Source: Bradyrhizobium sp. LMTR 3
GTDB lineage: Bacteria; Pseudomonadota; Alphaproteobacteria; Rhizobiales; Xanthobacteraceae
DNA: 64,000 nt
Direction: 5' to 3'
NCBI RefSeq assembly: GCF_001693485.1
Contig: NZ_MAXC01000023.1
Span: forward strand, 372,001-436,000
In this document: positions 16,739-25,713 of the stretch, piece by piece
Layout of the letters: the number at the start of each line of letters is the position of its first letter
Numbering within the stretch: position 1 is the stretch's first letter
Position numbers and translations under genes: made by a program
Notes under the pieces: model-generated
Database searches by the model: none
What the model was told of the DNA's origin: nothing
Seen by the model: the letters and a program-made list of their open reading frames with translations, nothing else

Positions 16739-17613
16739 ATCAGCAGGAGCGCGACAGCCACACCGGCTATCTCACCACCGGTCATGAATGGAACGGCATC
16801 AAGGAATTGAACACGCCGGTACCGCGTGCGGTGTATTTCTTTCTCGCGCTCTCCGTTCTGTTCTCCGTTGTCTACTGGATCCTGATGCCAGCCTGGCCGT
16901 TGGGCGTCACCTACACGAAGGGCCTGCTCGGCGTGGACCAACGCACGACCGTTGCGGCGGCACTGAGCGAGGCGGCAATCGATCGCAGCCTCTGGGCCAA
17001 GAGAATCGAAACGGAAGGCTTCGCTGCGATTCAGTCCGATCCAAAGCTCATGGAAATTGTCCGCATGACCGGCCGCACCTTGTTCGGCGACAATTGTGCG
17101 GCATGTCATGGCCATGATGCCAAGGGCGGCCCCGGTTACCCGAACCTGGCCACGTCATCCTGGCTGTGGGGCGGCAAGCCCGAAGACATCTTTACTACCA
17201 TCCGCGTCGGCATCAACTCCGCGCACAAAGACGCACGTGTGTCCCAGATGCCGGCGTTCGGACGCGATCAGATGCTGCCGCGGGCCGACGTCATGAAAGT
17301 GGCCTCGTTCGTCTATTCGCTCGCGAACCCTGACGCGAAAACCATCGATCCCAAGACTATCGCGGCCGGCAAGGAGATCTTCGCCGCCAATTGCGTGTCG
17401 TGTCACGGCGACGACGCCAAGGGCAATCCGGAACTCGGTGCACCGGACTTAACCGACAAATCCTCAATCTATGGCGGCGACCTGGAAGCCATCGATACCT
17501 CGATATGGGGTGGCCGGCAGGGTCTGATGCCAACTTGGGAAGGCCGGTTGTCCGAACTCGATCGAAAAATCCTCACGCTCTATCTGCTCGACAAGCGGAC
17601 GGTGACCCCATGA
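16729..17613 (+). CDS. fixP: cbb3-type cytochrome c oxidase subunit III (FixP/CcoP)
   Basis: A 294-residue diheme cytochrome c. One membrane helix (about 33-54) anchors two periplasmic cytochrome domains with heme sites CAACH (Cys123, Cys126, His127) and CVSCH (Cys222, Cys225, His226). Met ligands lie in VSQMPAFG and in GLMPTWEG. It accepts electrons from soluble cytochrome c and feeds FixO. The start overlaps fixQ and the stop overlaps the next small gene by ATGA. Confidence 0.96.
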   Translation: MAVDQQERDSHTGYLTTGHEWNGIKELNTPVPRAVYFFLALSVLFSVVYWILMPAWPLGVTYTKGLLGVDQRTTVAAALSEAAIDRSLWAKRIETEGFAAIQSDPKLMEIVRMTGRTLFGDNCAACHGHDAKGGPGYPNLATSSWLWGGKPEDIFTTIRVGINSAHKDARVSQMPAFGRDQMLPRADVMKVASFVYSLANPDAKTIDPKTIAAGKEIFAANCVSCHGDDAKGNPELGAPDLTDKSSIYGGDLEAIDTSIWGGRQGLMPTWEGRLSELDRKILTLYLLDKRTVTP

Positions 17614-17858
17614 TCGATCTCGCCGGGTCGGATAGACAGCCACGCGCCAGAGCAATGATCCGTCTCTGGGTCCTGCTCGCTGCCGCCGCCGCTGTTTTTG
17701 TCGCCGCCAATGCCCATCTGATCTATGTCGCGACCGTGTCGCAGCCCGCCTGCGTTGCGCATCTAAAACAAGGCGAAGGCGATGCCGCGCGGGGACAATT
17801 CAGCGCTGCAAGGTCGGCGTGCTCGCCCCCGGCGGCGGTCAATGCGGGTCATTCCTGA
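17610..17858 (+). CDS. Small single-helix membrane protein of the fixNOQP operon
   Basis: An 82-residue protein starting in an ATGA overlap with the fixP stop. It has a basic N-terminus, one hydrophobic helix (about 18-38) and a short tail with two Cys residues and an Ala/Ser-rich end. I do not recognise a named family. Its length and lack of motifs argue against FixH, which is about twice as long. Position and coupling suggest a role in assembly or stability of the oxidase. That is inference. Confidence 0.7.
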   Translation: MIDLAGSDRQPRARAMIRLWVLLAAAAAVFVAANAHLIYVATVSQPACVAHLKQGEGDAARGQFSAARSACSPPAAVNAGHS

Positions 17859-17873
17859 GCAGGGAGAAACGCC

Positions 17874-18668
17874 GTGCCGATAATCCCTCCGGTTGCTTCG
17901 CCCCTTCCAATCCCCGATCGATGGACCCGGCCACTGAAGGCCGATGACCCGTTAAAGTGGCTTGCCCTGGGTTGGCGAGACTGCCTGACGCAGCCGGCGA
18001 TGAGCATCGCTTACGGCCTGACCATCTTCTTGATCTCGATCGGCTTTGTCGGCGTCCTGGTCGCGCTTGGCCGCGACTACATCCTGTTCCCCGCTTTCGC
18101 CGGCTTCATGGTGGTTGGCCCGATCCTGGCCATTGGTCTGTATGAAAAGAGCCGCCGGATCGAAGCCGGTCAAGCCGTGCACTGGAGCAATCTCTTTTTC
18201 GTCAGACCGCGCTCGGGGGGACAGGTTCTGTTCACCGGCGTGCTGCTGTGCCTCCTGATGATCGTGTGGATGCGCGCCGCCGTCATCATTTACGCGCTGT
18301 TTTTCGGCCTGGTGCCGTTCCCGGGCCTCGATCGGATCGCGCCGATGCTCTTCAGCACGCCGACCGGCTGGGCGATGCTGGCGGTCGGGACCGCGGTCGG
18401 AGGGTTGTTTGCCGCATTCTCGTTCGCAATCAGCGCCTTTTCAGTTCCCATGCTGCTGGACGAGGACGTCGATGCCTTCACCGCGATGGGCAGCAGCATG
18501 GCATTGGTCTGGAGCAATCTGCGCGTCCTGCTTATCTGGGCGACAATCGTGCTGGTGCTGTTCCTGCTGAGCCTTGCAACTGCCATGCTTGGACTGGTCG
18601 TGATCTATCCGCTGCTCGGACATGCCACTTGGCACGCTTATCGCGCGGTGCAGCCGGGTGCAGCATGA
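17874..18668 (+). CDS. DUF2189 integral membrane protein
   Basis: A 264-residue protein with about six hydrophobic helices and the DUF2189 pattern: an N-terminal DDPLKWLALGWRDCL segment, then a long helical core and the end HATWHAYRAV. GTG start with AGGGAG 7 bases upstream, 15 bases after the preceding gene, so it is part of the oxidase operon. DUF2189 proteins are often linked to cytochrome oxidase genes in proteobacteria but have no settled function. A role in oxidase assembly is a guess from context. Confidence 0.82.
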   Translation: MPIIPPVASPLPIPDRWTRPLKADDPLKWLALGWRDCLTQPAMSIAYGLTIFLISIGFVGVLVALGRDYILFPAFAGFMVVGPILAIGLYEKSRRIEAGQAVHWSNLFFVRPRSGGQVLFTGVLLCLLMIVWMRAAVIIYALFFGLVPFPGLDRIAPMLFSTPTGWAMLAVGTAVGGLFAAFSFAISAFSVPMLLDEDVDAFTAMGSSMALVWSNLRVLLIWATIVLVLFLLSLATAMLGLVVIYPLLGHATWHAYRAVQPGAA

Positions 18669-18716
18669 CGTTGTAGCGCGCCGGGCTCACGGCGTTAACG
18701 TCCGCGAGGCTCTGTC

Positions 18717-18932
18717 ATGATCGATTTCTTCTTTCTGGTTCCGATTGCGATCGGGATGGGGCTGGTGGGGCTAGCCTCATTCATGTGGACCTTGAAGAAT
18801 GGGCAATACGACGATCTTGAGGGTGCCGCACAGCGCATACTGTTCGAAGGCAATGAAGGCCCCGTGCTTGAGAAACATCGCACGCCTTCCACGGCTATCA
18901 AGGCCGATGCTGAAGGATCGGAATCCCCCTAA
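18717..18932 (+). CDS. ccoS: cbb3 oxidase assembly protein CcoS (FixS)
   Basis: A 71-residue CcoS-family protein: one N-terminal membrane helix (about 3-22), then the signature segment FMWTLKNGQYDDLEGAAQRIL. CcoS is needed for insertion of redox cofactors into the cbb3 oxidase. The tail of about 25 residues is longer than in minimal CcoS proteins. It follows the DUF2189 gene by 48 bases. The usual partners CcoG, CcoH and the copper ATPase CcoI are not present here, so maturation must draw on another locus. Confidence 0.9.
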   Translation: MIDFFFLVPIAIGMGLVGLASFMWTLKNGQYDDLEGAAQRILFEGNEGPVLEKHRTPSTAIKADAEGSESP

Positions 18933-19052
18933 CAAAGGAAAGTCCAACAGCTAGGCAAGGGATCTGCATTCCGCTGTCCGTCCGCGGAGGTTTTGGCGAA
19001 CGCGGCAGGCCTCGGCATGATGAGCTCTTGCGCTTGCCGCTGCTATGGCCCA

Positions 19053-19862
19053 ATGAACGTCCCCGTAATGGCCGATAGCGAGACAGTACCAGCGCAATCG
19101 CCCGCGGCCGGGCCGCAAGGTCCCGCCGCGATCGAGGTTGCGCATCTGATAAAACTCTACAAGACCACCCGCGCGGTCGACGATATCTCGTTCCGGATCG
19201 CGCGCGGCAGCGTCACCGGGCTGCTCGGCGGCAATGGCGCCGGCAAGACCACGACCATTGCCATGATCATGGGGCTCGTGCTGCCGACCTCGGGCCGCGT
19301 TCAGGTGCTGGGACACGCGATGCCGGAGCAGAGTGCCGAGGTGCTCGGGCGGATGAATTTCGAGAGCCCGTATGTCGACATGCCGATGCGGCTCACGGTG
19401 CGGCAGAACCTCACCATTTTCGGCCGGCTCTATGCGGTGGAGAATCTCGCCGAGCGCATCGAGCGGCTCGCCTCCGACCTCGACCTGAAAGATTTTCTCG
19501 ATCGCGCCAATGGCAAGCTATCGGCCGGACAGAAGACCCGCGTCGCGCTGGCGAAGGCGCTGATCAACCAGCCGGAGCTGCTGTTGCTCGACGAGCCGAC
19601 GGCCTCGCTCGATCCGGATACCGCCGACTGGGTGCGGCAGCATTTGCAGAACTATCGCAGGACACATGACGCCACCATCCTGCTGGCCTCGCACAACATG
19701 CTGGAAGTGGAGCGGCTGTGCGACCGCGTCATCATCATGAAGCGCGGCCGCATCGAGGATGACGACAGTCCCGACCAGATCATGGCGCGCTACAACCGCA
19801 CCACGCTGGAAGACGTGTTCCTCGACGTCGCGCGCGGCCGGGTGGCGGAGACCGCGCCATGA
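19053..19862 (+). CDS. ABC-2-type exporter, ATP-binding protein
   Basis: A 269-residue ABC ATPase with Walker A GGNGAGKTT, signature LSAGQKTRV (LSAGQ rather than LSGGQ), Walker B LLLLDEPTAS and the switch His in LASHN. It is the NodI/CcmA-like class that drives ABC-2 permeases. The permease gene overlaps by ATGA immediately downstream. The start is uncertain: ATG 19053 and ATG 19068 both lack good ribosome sites, and a TTG at 18993 has GGAGG too close. The cargo is unknown; drug, polysaccharide or lipid export is possible for this class. Confidence 0.88.
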   Translation: MNVPVMADSETVPAQSPAAGPQGPAAIEVAHLIKLYKTTRAVDDISFRIARGSVTGLLGGNGAGKTTTIAMIMGLVLPTSGRVQVLGHAMPEQSAEVLGRMNFESPYVDMPMRLTVRQNLTIFGRLYAVENLAERIERLASDLDLKDFLDRANGKLSAGQKTRVALAKALINQPELLLLDEPTASLDPDTADWVRQHLQNYRRTHDATILLASHNMLEVERLCDRVIIMKRGRIEDDDSPDQIMARYNRTTLEDVFLDVARGRVAETAP

Positions 19863-20677
19863 GCGCTACCGCCACCCATCACGGGATTTCCGCGCACCGC
19901 ATCCAGGCGATGGTGCTGCGCTACTGGTATCTCCTGATGTCGTCGTGGCCGCGGCTGTTGGAGCTGGTCTACTGGCCGGCGCTGCAGATCATCACCTGGG
20001 GCTTTCTGCAGAACTACATCGCGCAGAATGACAATTTCTTCGCGCGCGCCGGCGGCACGCTCATCGGCGCGGTGATTCTGTGGGACATCCTGTTCCGCGG
20101 GCAGCTCGGCTTTTCGATCTCGTTTCTCGAGGAGATGTGGGCGCGCAACCTCGGCAACCTCATGATGAGCCCGCTGAAGCCGATCGAGTTTCTGATCTCG
20201 CTGATGATCATGAGCCTGATCCGGCTCGCGATCGGCGTGATTCCGATGACGCTGTTGGCGCTGTTCTTCTTCGATTTCAATTTCTTCGCGATCGGCCTGC
20301 CGCTGATCGCGTTCTTCTGCAATCTGATCTTCACGAGCTGGTCGATCGGGATCTTTGTTTCTGGCCTGGTGCTGCGCAACGGGCTCGGCGCCGAGAGCAT
20401 CGTCTGGACGATGATGTTCGGTTTGATGCCGCTCGCCTGCGTCTACTATCCAGTCGCGGTACTGCCCGCCTGGCTGCAATGGATTGCGTGGGTGTTGCCG
20501 CCGACCTATGTGTTCGAGGGCATGCGCGCGCTCCTGATCGATCACGTGTTCAGGGCCGACCTGATGGTCTGGTCGCTGGCCATCAACGCGGTACTGTTCG
20601 TCGCCTCCTTTGCGATATTCCTCGCCCTTTTGCGCAGTGCCAAACATCACGGATCTTTGCTCGGGGGTGGCGAATAA
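19859..20677 (+). CDS. ABC-2-type exporter, permease
   Basis: A 272-residue permease with six hydrophobic helices and the ABC-2 pattern: an amphipathic N-terminus, the segment RLLELVYWPALQIITWGF, and the C-terminal loop WVLPPTYVFEGMR. It starts in the ATGA overlap with the ATPase stop, so both are translated together and form one exporter (probably a dimer of each). No outer-membrane or periplasmic partner is encoded here, so the substrate remains open. Confidence 0.88.
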   Translation: MSATATHHGISAHRIQAMVLRYWYLLMSSWPRLLELVYWPALQIITWGFLQNYIAQNDNFFARAGGTLIGAVILWDILFRGQLGFSISFLEEMWARNLGNLMMSPLKPIEFLISLMIMSLIRLAIGVIPMTLLALFFFDFNFFAIGLPLIAFFCNLIFTSWSIGIFVSGLVLRNGLGAESIVWTMMFGLMPLACVYYPVAVLPAWLQWIAWVLPPTYVFEGMRALLIDHVFRADLMVWSLAINAVLFVASFAIFLALLRSAKHHGSLLGGGE

Positions 20678-20805
20678 GTCACAGATTCCCGTGGTTTTCC
20701 GGGGTTTCTACGCCTTTTGGCGAGTGGACAGGCCCGTTCGGTGCATTGACGCAATATTACGCATTCTGCACTATGCTGCGGCGCAAACAGAAGGTCAGAC
20801 ATAAA

Positions 20806-22155
20806 ATGCCGATTGGTGAGTTTGGCGGCGCACCGCCGCTGGTGGCCGAAGGCAGTCCGGCGCTCACGACGCCGATGTACTGGATGTACGAAATGGGCCA
20901 CGCGTCGCTCAATCCGGCACGGGCCGTGACCGACGCCACCAAGATCCTGTTTCAAAACCCGCTTAATCCGTGGTCGCACACCCAATTCGGCAAATCAATC
21001 GCGGCGGCCTGCGAATTGTTCGAGCGCACCACGCGCCGCTACGGCAAGCCCGAATGGGGGCTCGACTTCACCGAGGTCAACGGCATCCAGACGCCTGTCG
21101 AGGTCCGCTCGATCTGGGAAAAGCCGTTCTGCCGTTTGCTGCACTTCGATCGCAAGCTGACCCGGCCGCTGCGCGCGCCCCATCCGCGCGTCTTGATCGT
21201 GGCGCCGATGTCCGGCCATTACGCGACGCTGCTGCGCGGCACGGTCGAGGCGTTCCTGCCGACGCATGAAGTCTACATCACCGACTGGTCCGACGCGCGC
21301 ATGGTTCCTCTCACCGAGGGCCGCTTCGATCTCGATGACTACGTCGATTACGTCATCGAGATGCTGCATGTGCTCGGCGGCAACATGCATGTGATCGCGG
21401 TGTGTCAGCCTTCGGTGCCCGTGGTGGCGGCGGTCTCCGTGATGGAAGCCGTGCGCGACCCCTTCGTGCCGCTGTCGATGACCTTGATGGGCGGCCCAAT
21501 CGATACCCGCCGCAACCCGACCTCGGTGAACAACCTCGCGGCCGAGCGCGGCATCGACTGGTTCCGCAACCATGTCATCACCAAAGTGCCGTTCCCGCAT
21601 CCCGGCGTGATGCGCGACGTCTATCCGGGCTTTTTGCAGCTCTCGGGCTTCATCAGCATGAACCTCGACCGCCACACCGACGCGCACAAGGCGCTGTTCA
21701 ACAATCTGGTGAAGGGCGACGGCGACATGGTCGACAAGCACCGCGAGTTCTATGACGAGTACCTCGCGGTCATGGATCTGACGGCGGAGTATTACCTGCA
21801 GACCGTCGACCTCGTGTTCGTCAAGCACGCGCTGCCCAAGGGCGAGATGACCCATCGCGGCAAGCCGGTCGATCCGTCAAAGATCCGGCGCGTGGCGCTG
21901 ATGACGGTGGAAGGCGAGAACGACGACATCTCCGGGCTCGGCCAGACCGAAGCGACGCACGCTTTGTGCCCCCATATTCCCGATCATCGCCGCGTGCATT
22001 ACGTGCAAAAGGGCGTCGGACATTACGGCGTGTTCAATGGATCGCGATTCCGTTCCGAAATCGTGCCGCGCATCTCCGATTTCATGATGTCGGCGACGAG
22101 TACCAATGAGTCAGCGGCTAAGATCAAGCCAACATTGGTCCGTGCGGCCGAATAG
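20806..22155 (+). CDS. phaZ: Intracellular polyhydroxyalkanoate depolymerase
   Basis: A 449-residue depolymerase of the intracellular type (i-PHB depolymerase, as in Cupriavidus PhaZ1). The alpha/beta-hydrolase core runs from about residue 120 with the nucleophile Cys200 in VIAVCQPSVP; Cys instead of Ser is normal in this family. An acid in VEGENDDISG and a His in KGVGHYGVFNG complete a likely triad. It degrades PHB granules to mobilise carbon, important in rhizobia. The start is ATG 20806 (MPIGEFGG); ATG 20773, 11 codons upstream, is possible. The promoter area contains TGC-rich half-sites. A strong hairpin follows. Confidence 0.93.
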   Translation: MPIGEFGGAPPLVAEGSPALTTPMYWMYEMGHASLNPARAVTDATKILFQNPLNPWSHTQFGKSIAAACELFERTTRRYGKPEWGLDFTEVNGIQTPVEVRSIWEKPFCRLLHFDRKLTRPLRAPHPRVLIVAPMSGHYATLLRGTVEAFLPTHEVYITDWSDARMVPLTEGRFDLDDYVDYVIEMLHVLGGNMHVIAVCQPSVPVVAAVSVMEAVRDPFVPLSMTLMGGPIDTRRNPTSVNNLAAERGIDWFRNHVITKVPFPHPGVMRDVYPGFLQLSGFISMNLDRHTDAHKALFNNLVKGDGDMVDKHREFYDEYLAVMDLTAEYYLQTVDLVFVKHALPKGEMTHRGKPVDPSKIRRVALMTVEGENDDISGLGQTEATHALCPHIPDHRRVHYVQKGVGHYGVFNGSRFRSEIVPRISDFMMSATSTNESAAKIKPTLVRAAE

Positions 22156-22228
22156 TGCGTCGGCGGCACCGATTCCGGGTCGCCGATAAGTTGCTGAGAA
22201 GATTCAAACAATCCGGATTCCGGCCGAA

Positions 22229-22268
22229 TCAAGGGGTGAGTTCAGACTCACTCCTTGATGGCCTTTTT
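22229..22268 (+). terminator. Probable intrinsic terminator after phaZ
   Basis: A 13-base stem (TCAAGGGGTGAGT paired with ACTCACTCCTTGA, one G-T pair) with a four-base loop TCAG at 22242-22245. A TTTTT run follows at 22264-22268, a few bases beyond the stem. A second GC palindrome (GCCCCTAGGGGC) lies near 22308. Confidence 0.6.
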
Positions 22269-22381
22269 GACGTCCGGTTCCGTCAGAAATTTTGGGTTCC
22301 AGCCCCTGCCCCTAGGGGCTGAACGCCGCCCAACCCCTGTATATTGGGCAAATGATTTGTTTTTTGCGCCGAGCGATTTAG

Positions 22382-23203
22382 ATGCGATTTCCTTGGCGGC
22401 GGATATGGCAGAATCCGGGCGAACTCCTGCTCCCCGGACTCCAAGAAATGGCTACTCGCGCCCTCCTTTATCGGCGGCCCGCCGAACCCGCGACTCTTTT
22501 GGTCAAACACTGCTCGCAAGTCTTTGCGATCAGGCTGCGCCGACATCGGCGGGCGCGGCGTTACACCTTGCGCATTCATCCAACCGATCGCGAAGCCATC
22601 CTGACGATGCCGCCGCGCGGCACGCTCGCGGAAGCCAAGGACTTTGCGCAGCTTCACGGCGGCTGGATCGCCGCCCGTCTCGGCCGTTTGCCGAAGGCTG
22701 CACCCTTTCAACCCGGCACGATCGTACCGTTGCGCGGCGTGCCGCATCGCCTGGTGCATCGCGCCGGCGAACGCGGCACGGTGTGGACCGAAACCCGCGA
22801 CAGCGGCGAGAAGATTTTGTGCGTGGCCGGCGGCTACGATCACATGGACCGACGTGTCCACGACTTTCTCAAGCGCGAAGCGCGCAAGGATCTGCACAAG
22901 GCATCGCTCGCCTATGCCGCGGAACTCGGCGTGCGGGTCAGGCGGGTGTCGATCCGCGATCAGTCGAGCCGCTGGGGGTCATGCACGTCGGCCGGGTCGT
23001 TGTCGTATTCCTGGCGATTGATCCTCGCGCCGCCTTACGTGCTCGACTATCTCGCCGCCCATGAGGTGGCGCATCTCGTCGAGATGAACCATTCAGCCAG
23101 GTTCTGGAGGGTCGTCGACCGCATCTGCGATCACGTCGAACGCGCCAAGCGCTGGCTCGACACCCATGGCAACGATTTGCACCGGTACGGGGTCGAGGAA
23201 TAG
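22382..23203 (+). CDS. YgjP-like / SprT-type zinc metallopeptidase
   Basis: A 273-residue protein of the YgjP (DUF45) metallopeptidase family. The zinc motif HEVAHLVEMNHS has the HExxH pair, and a downstream His in NHSARFW is the likely third ligand. The preceding segment SSRWGSCTSAGSLSYSWRLI is a family hallmark. Cytoplasmic, with no signal peptide or helix. The start may be ATG 22448 (MATRALLYRR), 22 codons inside; neither has a strong ribosome site. Some family members sit next to restriction systems, but here the neighbours are phaZ and PBP1A, giving no clue to the substrate. Confidence 0.82.
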   Translation: MRFPWRRIWQNPGELLLPGLQEMATRALLYRRPAEPATLLVKHCSQVFAIRLRRHRRARRYTLRIHPTDREAILTMPPRGTLAEAKDFAQLHGGWIAARLGRLPKAAPFQPGTIVPLRGVPHRLVHRAGERGTVWTETRDSGEKILCVAGGYDHMDRRVHDFLKREARKDLHKASLAYAAELGVRVRRVSIRDQSSRWGSCTSAGSLSYSWRLILAPPYVLDYLAAHEVAHLVEMNHSARFWRVVDRICDHVERAKRWLDTHGNDLHRYGVEE

Positions 23204-23223
23204 TTGTTCCCACACGCACTACT

Positions 23224-23324
23224 GTCATCGCCCGGCTTGACCGGGCGCCCAGTATTCCAGAGACGGTGGTAATTCATTGAGAAGCCGCGGCGTACTGGAT
23301 ACCCCGCCTTCGCGGGGTATGACG
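23224..23324. repeat. Palindromic intergenic repeat, family E
   Basis: Starts GTCATCGCCCGGCTTGACCG and ends CGCGGGGTATGAC. The inner arms CCAGTATTCCAGAG and GGCGTACTGGAT face each other. Located between converging metallopeptidase and PBP1A genes. A single copy in this window. Confidence 0.7.
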
Positions 23325-23348
23325 ACCAGCTAAGTGGCGCGCGTATCG

Positions 23349-25568
23349 CTACCTTCCAAACAGCCGATCCACCAGCCAGCCATCGAGTCCTGCCGCCGCC
23401 TCGGGGCGAGCATTTGGATTGGGTGGCGGCGGGGGAGTTCGCGCCGGCGCAGGCCGATATCCGCCGCCTGATGGGACCGGCGCCGAGGGACTCGGCTGTG
23501 CACCAACCTGCGACGCGGTCTGGAACATGTTCGACAAAAATCCGCCGCGCTGCGCGTTCGGCAGGCCCGCCACCGGCACGCCCTGATGCGCCGTGCGCAT
23601 GAAGCGGGTCCATACTTCCACAGGCAGGCCGCCGCCGGTCGCCTTCTTGGTCGGCGAGTTGTCGTCATTGCCGAGCCAGACGCCGGTGACGAGGTTGGCC
23701 GTGTAGCCGATGAACCAGGCGTCGCGGAAATCCTGGCTGGTGCCGGTCTTGCCGGCGGCCATCCAGCCCGGAATCTCTGCTTTCCGCGCGGTGCCCGAGA
23801 GCAACGTCTCCTGCATCATGGTGTTCATCATCGCGACATGGCGCGGCCCGATCACCTGGCCGAGCGGATCGGCCGTGCGCCTGTACAGCACCTTGCCTTC
23901 GTTGGTGCGAATCTTCGTCACCACATGCGGGGAGACGCCGAGCCCGCCATTGGCAAACGGCGCATAGGCGCCGACCAGCTCAATGACAGACACCTCAGAA
24001 GTGCCGAGCGCAATCGAGGGATTGGCCTCGAGTTTTGATGAAATCCCGAGCCGGTGTGCGGTCCGCACCACGTTCTTCGGCCCCACTTCCAGGCCGAGCC
24101 GCACCGCGACCGTGTTGAGCGACATCGCCAGCGCCTGCGTCAGCGTCACCGAGCCGAAATATTCATGCGTATAGTTCTCCGGCCGCCAACCTTTCAGGTC
24201 GAGCGGCGCGTCCTGCCGGATCGTTTCCGGCGAAAGCCCGCCCTCGATCGCGGTCAGGTAGATAAACGGCTTGAACGCCGAGCCGGGCTGGCGTTTGGCG
24301 GTGACGGCGCGATTATACTGGCTCTCGGCGTAGTTCCGCCCGCCGACCATGGCGCGCACCGCGCCGTCGGGCGTCATCGCTACCAGTGCGCCTTGCGTGA
24401 CATGGAACTTCACGCTCTTGGCCGCCAGCTCGTCGATGATCGCGGCTTCCGCCACGCTCTGCAGCTTCGGATCGATCGTGGTCTCGACCACGATGCTCTG
24501 GTCGATCTGGCCGACGAGATCGTCGAGCACTTCGCCGATCCAGTCGGCGACGTAGTTGATGGTGCCGGCGCCGGCCGGCTTCACGTTGTAGGAGGGATGT
24601 CCGATCGAGGCCTTGGCCTGGGCGTCGCTGATGAACTTGGCGTCCGCCATCGCCGCGAGCACGATTCCGGCGCGTGCTTCCGCGCCCTCGGGGTTGCGGT
24701 TCGGCGCCAGCCGCGACGGCGACTTGACGAGGCCGGCCAGCATCGCGGCCTCCGCGACCGTGACGTTCTTGGCCGACTTGCCGAAATAACGCTGCGCCGC
24801 CGCCTCGACGCCATAGGCGCCGGAGCCGAAATAGACGCGGTTCAGGTAAAGCTCGAGAATTTGGTTCTTGGAGTGCTTGCGCTCCAGCCAGAGCGCGAGC
24901 TCCACTTCCTGCAGCTTGCGCGCGATCGTCCGTTCCTGGGTCAGGAACAGGTTCTTCGCGAGCTGCTGCGTCAGCGTCGAGCCGCCCTGCGAAACGCCGC
25001 GATGCAGGATGTTGGCGACCGCCGCGCGTGCAATGCCCACGGGATCGATGCCGTAATGCGAATAGAAGCGGCGGTCCTCGATGGCGATGAACGCCTTCGG
25101 CAGATAGGGCGGCAGATCCTTCAGCGCGACATTGGCGCCCGGCGCTTCGCCGCGCGAGGCCAGTACGCTGCCGTCGATGCCGACAATCTGGATGGTCGGC
25201 GGGCGCTTTGGAATTTCCAGCGACTGGATTGCCGGCAGATGCGCGCCGACCCAGACCACGACGCCGATGATCGCGATCGCCGCCCACAGGCCGAGCACCG
25301 CGCCCCAATAAACGAGACGGCCAAACCTGAAGCGGCGTTTCGAGCGCCGCTTCGCACCGCTTTTGGCGCCACGCGGCTTGCGCTCGCGCGGCGGCTCGTC
25401 CTCGTCGTCTTCGTGCTTGCGCTTCGGCACTGGCTTTTTCGGTTTGTCGTCGTCGTCGGTGGCAGCCGGAATGCGATCCTCGGGCGAGAGACGCAGCTCC
25501 GCGAGCGCTGCCGGAAGCCCGAACAGCGGCTCCTTGCGTCCGCCGCTCTTTTTCCGTCCCCACGCCAT
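23349..25568 (-). CDS. mrcA: Penicillin-binding protein 1A (bifunctional transglycosylase/transpeptidase)
   Basis: A 739-residue class-A PBP. A charged, Lys/Arg/Asp-rich cytoplasmic tail (about 1-82) precedes one membrane helix (about 84-107). The GT51 domain has EDRRFYSHYGID and the GGSTLTQQLAKNLFL motif with its catalytic Glu nearby. The transpeptidase has SAFK (in QPGSAFKPF), SLN (in MSLNTV) and KTGTS. It polymerises and cross-links peptidoglycan in the periplasm. The C-terminus after about residue 690 is Pro-rich and low-complexity. The long acidic-basic N-terminal tail is longer than in E. coli PBP1A and may bind cytoplasmic partners. Confidence 0.95.
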   Translation of the reverse strand: MAWGRKKSGGRKEPLFGLPAALAELRLSPEDRIPAATDDDDKPKKPVPKRKHEDDEDEPPRERKPRGAKSGAKRRSKRRFRFGRLVYWGAVLGLWAAIAIIGVVVWVGAHLPAIQSLEIPKRPPTIQIVGIDGSVLASRGEAPGANVALKDLPPYLPKAFIAIEDRRFYSHYGIDPVGIARAAVANILHRGVSQGGSTLTQQLAKNLFLTQERTIARKLQEVELALWLERKHSKNQILELYLNRVYFGSGAYGVEAAAQRYFGKSAKNVTVAEAAMLAGLVKSPSRLAPNRNPEGAEARAGIVLAAMADAKFISDAQAKASIGHPSYNVKPAGAGTINYVADWIGEVLDDLVGQIDQSIVVETTIDPKLQSVAEAAIIDELAAKSVKFHVTQGALVAMTPDGAVRAMVGGRNYAESQYNRAVTAKRQPGSAFKPFIYLTAIEGGLSPETIRQDAPLDLKGWRPENYTHEYFGSVTLTQALAMSLNTVAVRLGLEVGPKNVVRTAHRLGISSKLEANPSIALGTSEVSVIELVGAYAPFANGGLGVSPHVVTKIRTNEGKVLYRRTADPLGQVIGPRHVAMMNTMMQETLLSGTARKAEIPGWMAAGKTGTSQDFRDAWFIGYTANLVTGVWLGNDDNSPTKKATGGGLPVEVWTRFMRTAHQGVPVAGLPNAQRGGFLSNMFQTASQVGAQPSPSAPVPSGGGYRPAPARTPPPPPNPNARPEAAAGLDGWLVDRLFGR

Positions 25569-25713
25569 GCCAAACGCCGTTCACACCCGTCCCGCCGCAC
25601 GCTAACGGTCGCTGTTTAAGGGTCGGTTACGGAAAGGTTAATGCGGGATTAGGAGGTGCGGCGGAGCCGTATTAGGATTGGCGCAAACGACAGCGTTTGC
25701 AGGAGAAGGCGGC

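Noticed and set aside
24054..25619. 521-residue plus-strand frame opposite the PBP1A gene
   Set aside because: Antisense shadow of a clear PBP1A with all catalytic motifs; the translation is Arg/Asp/Gly-rich with no family pattern.
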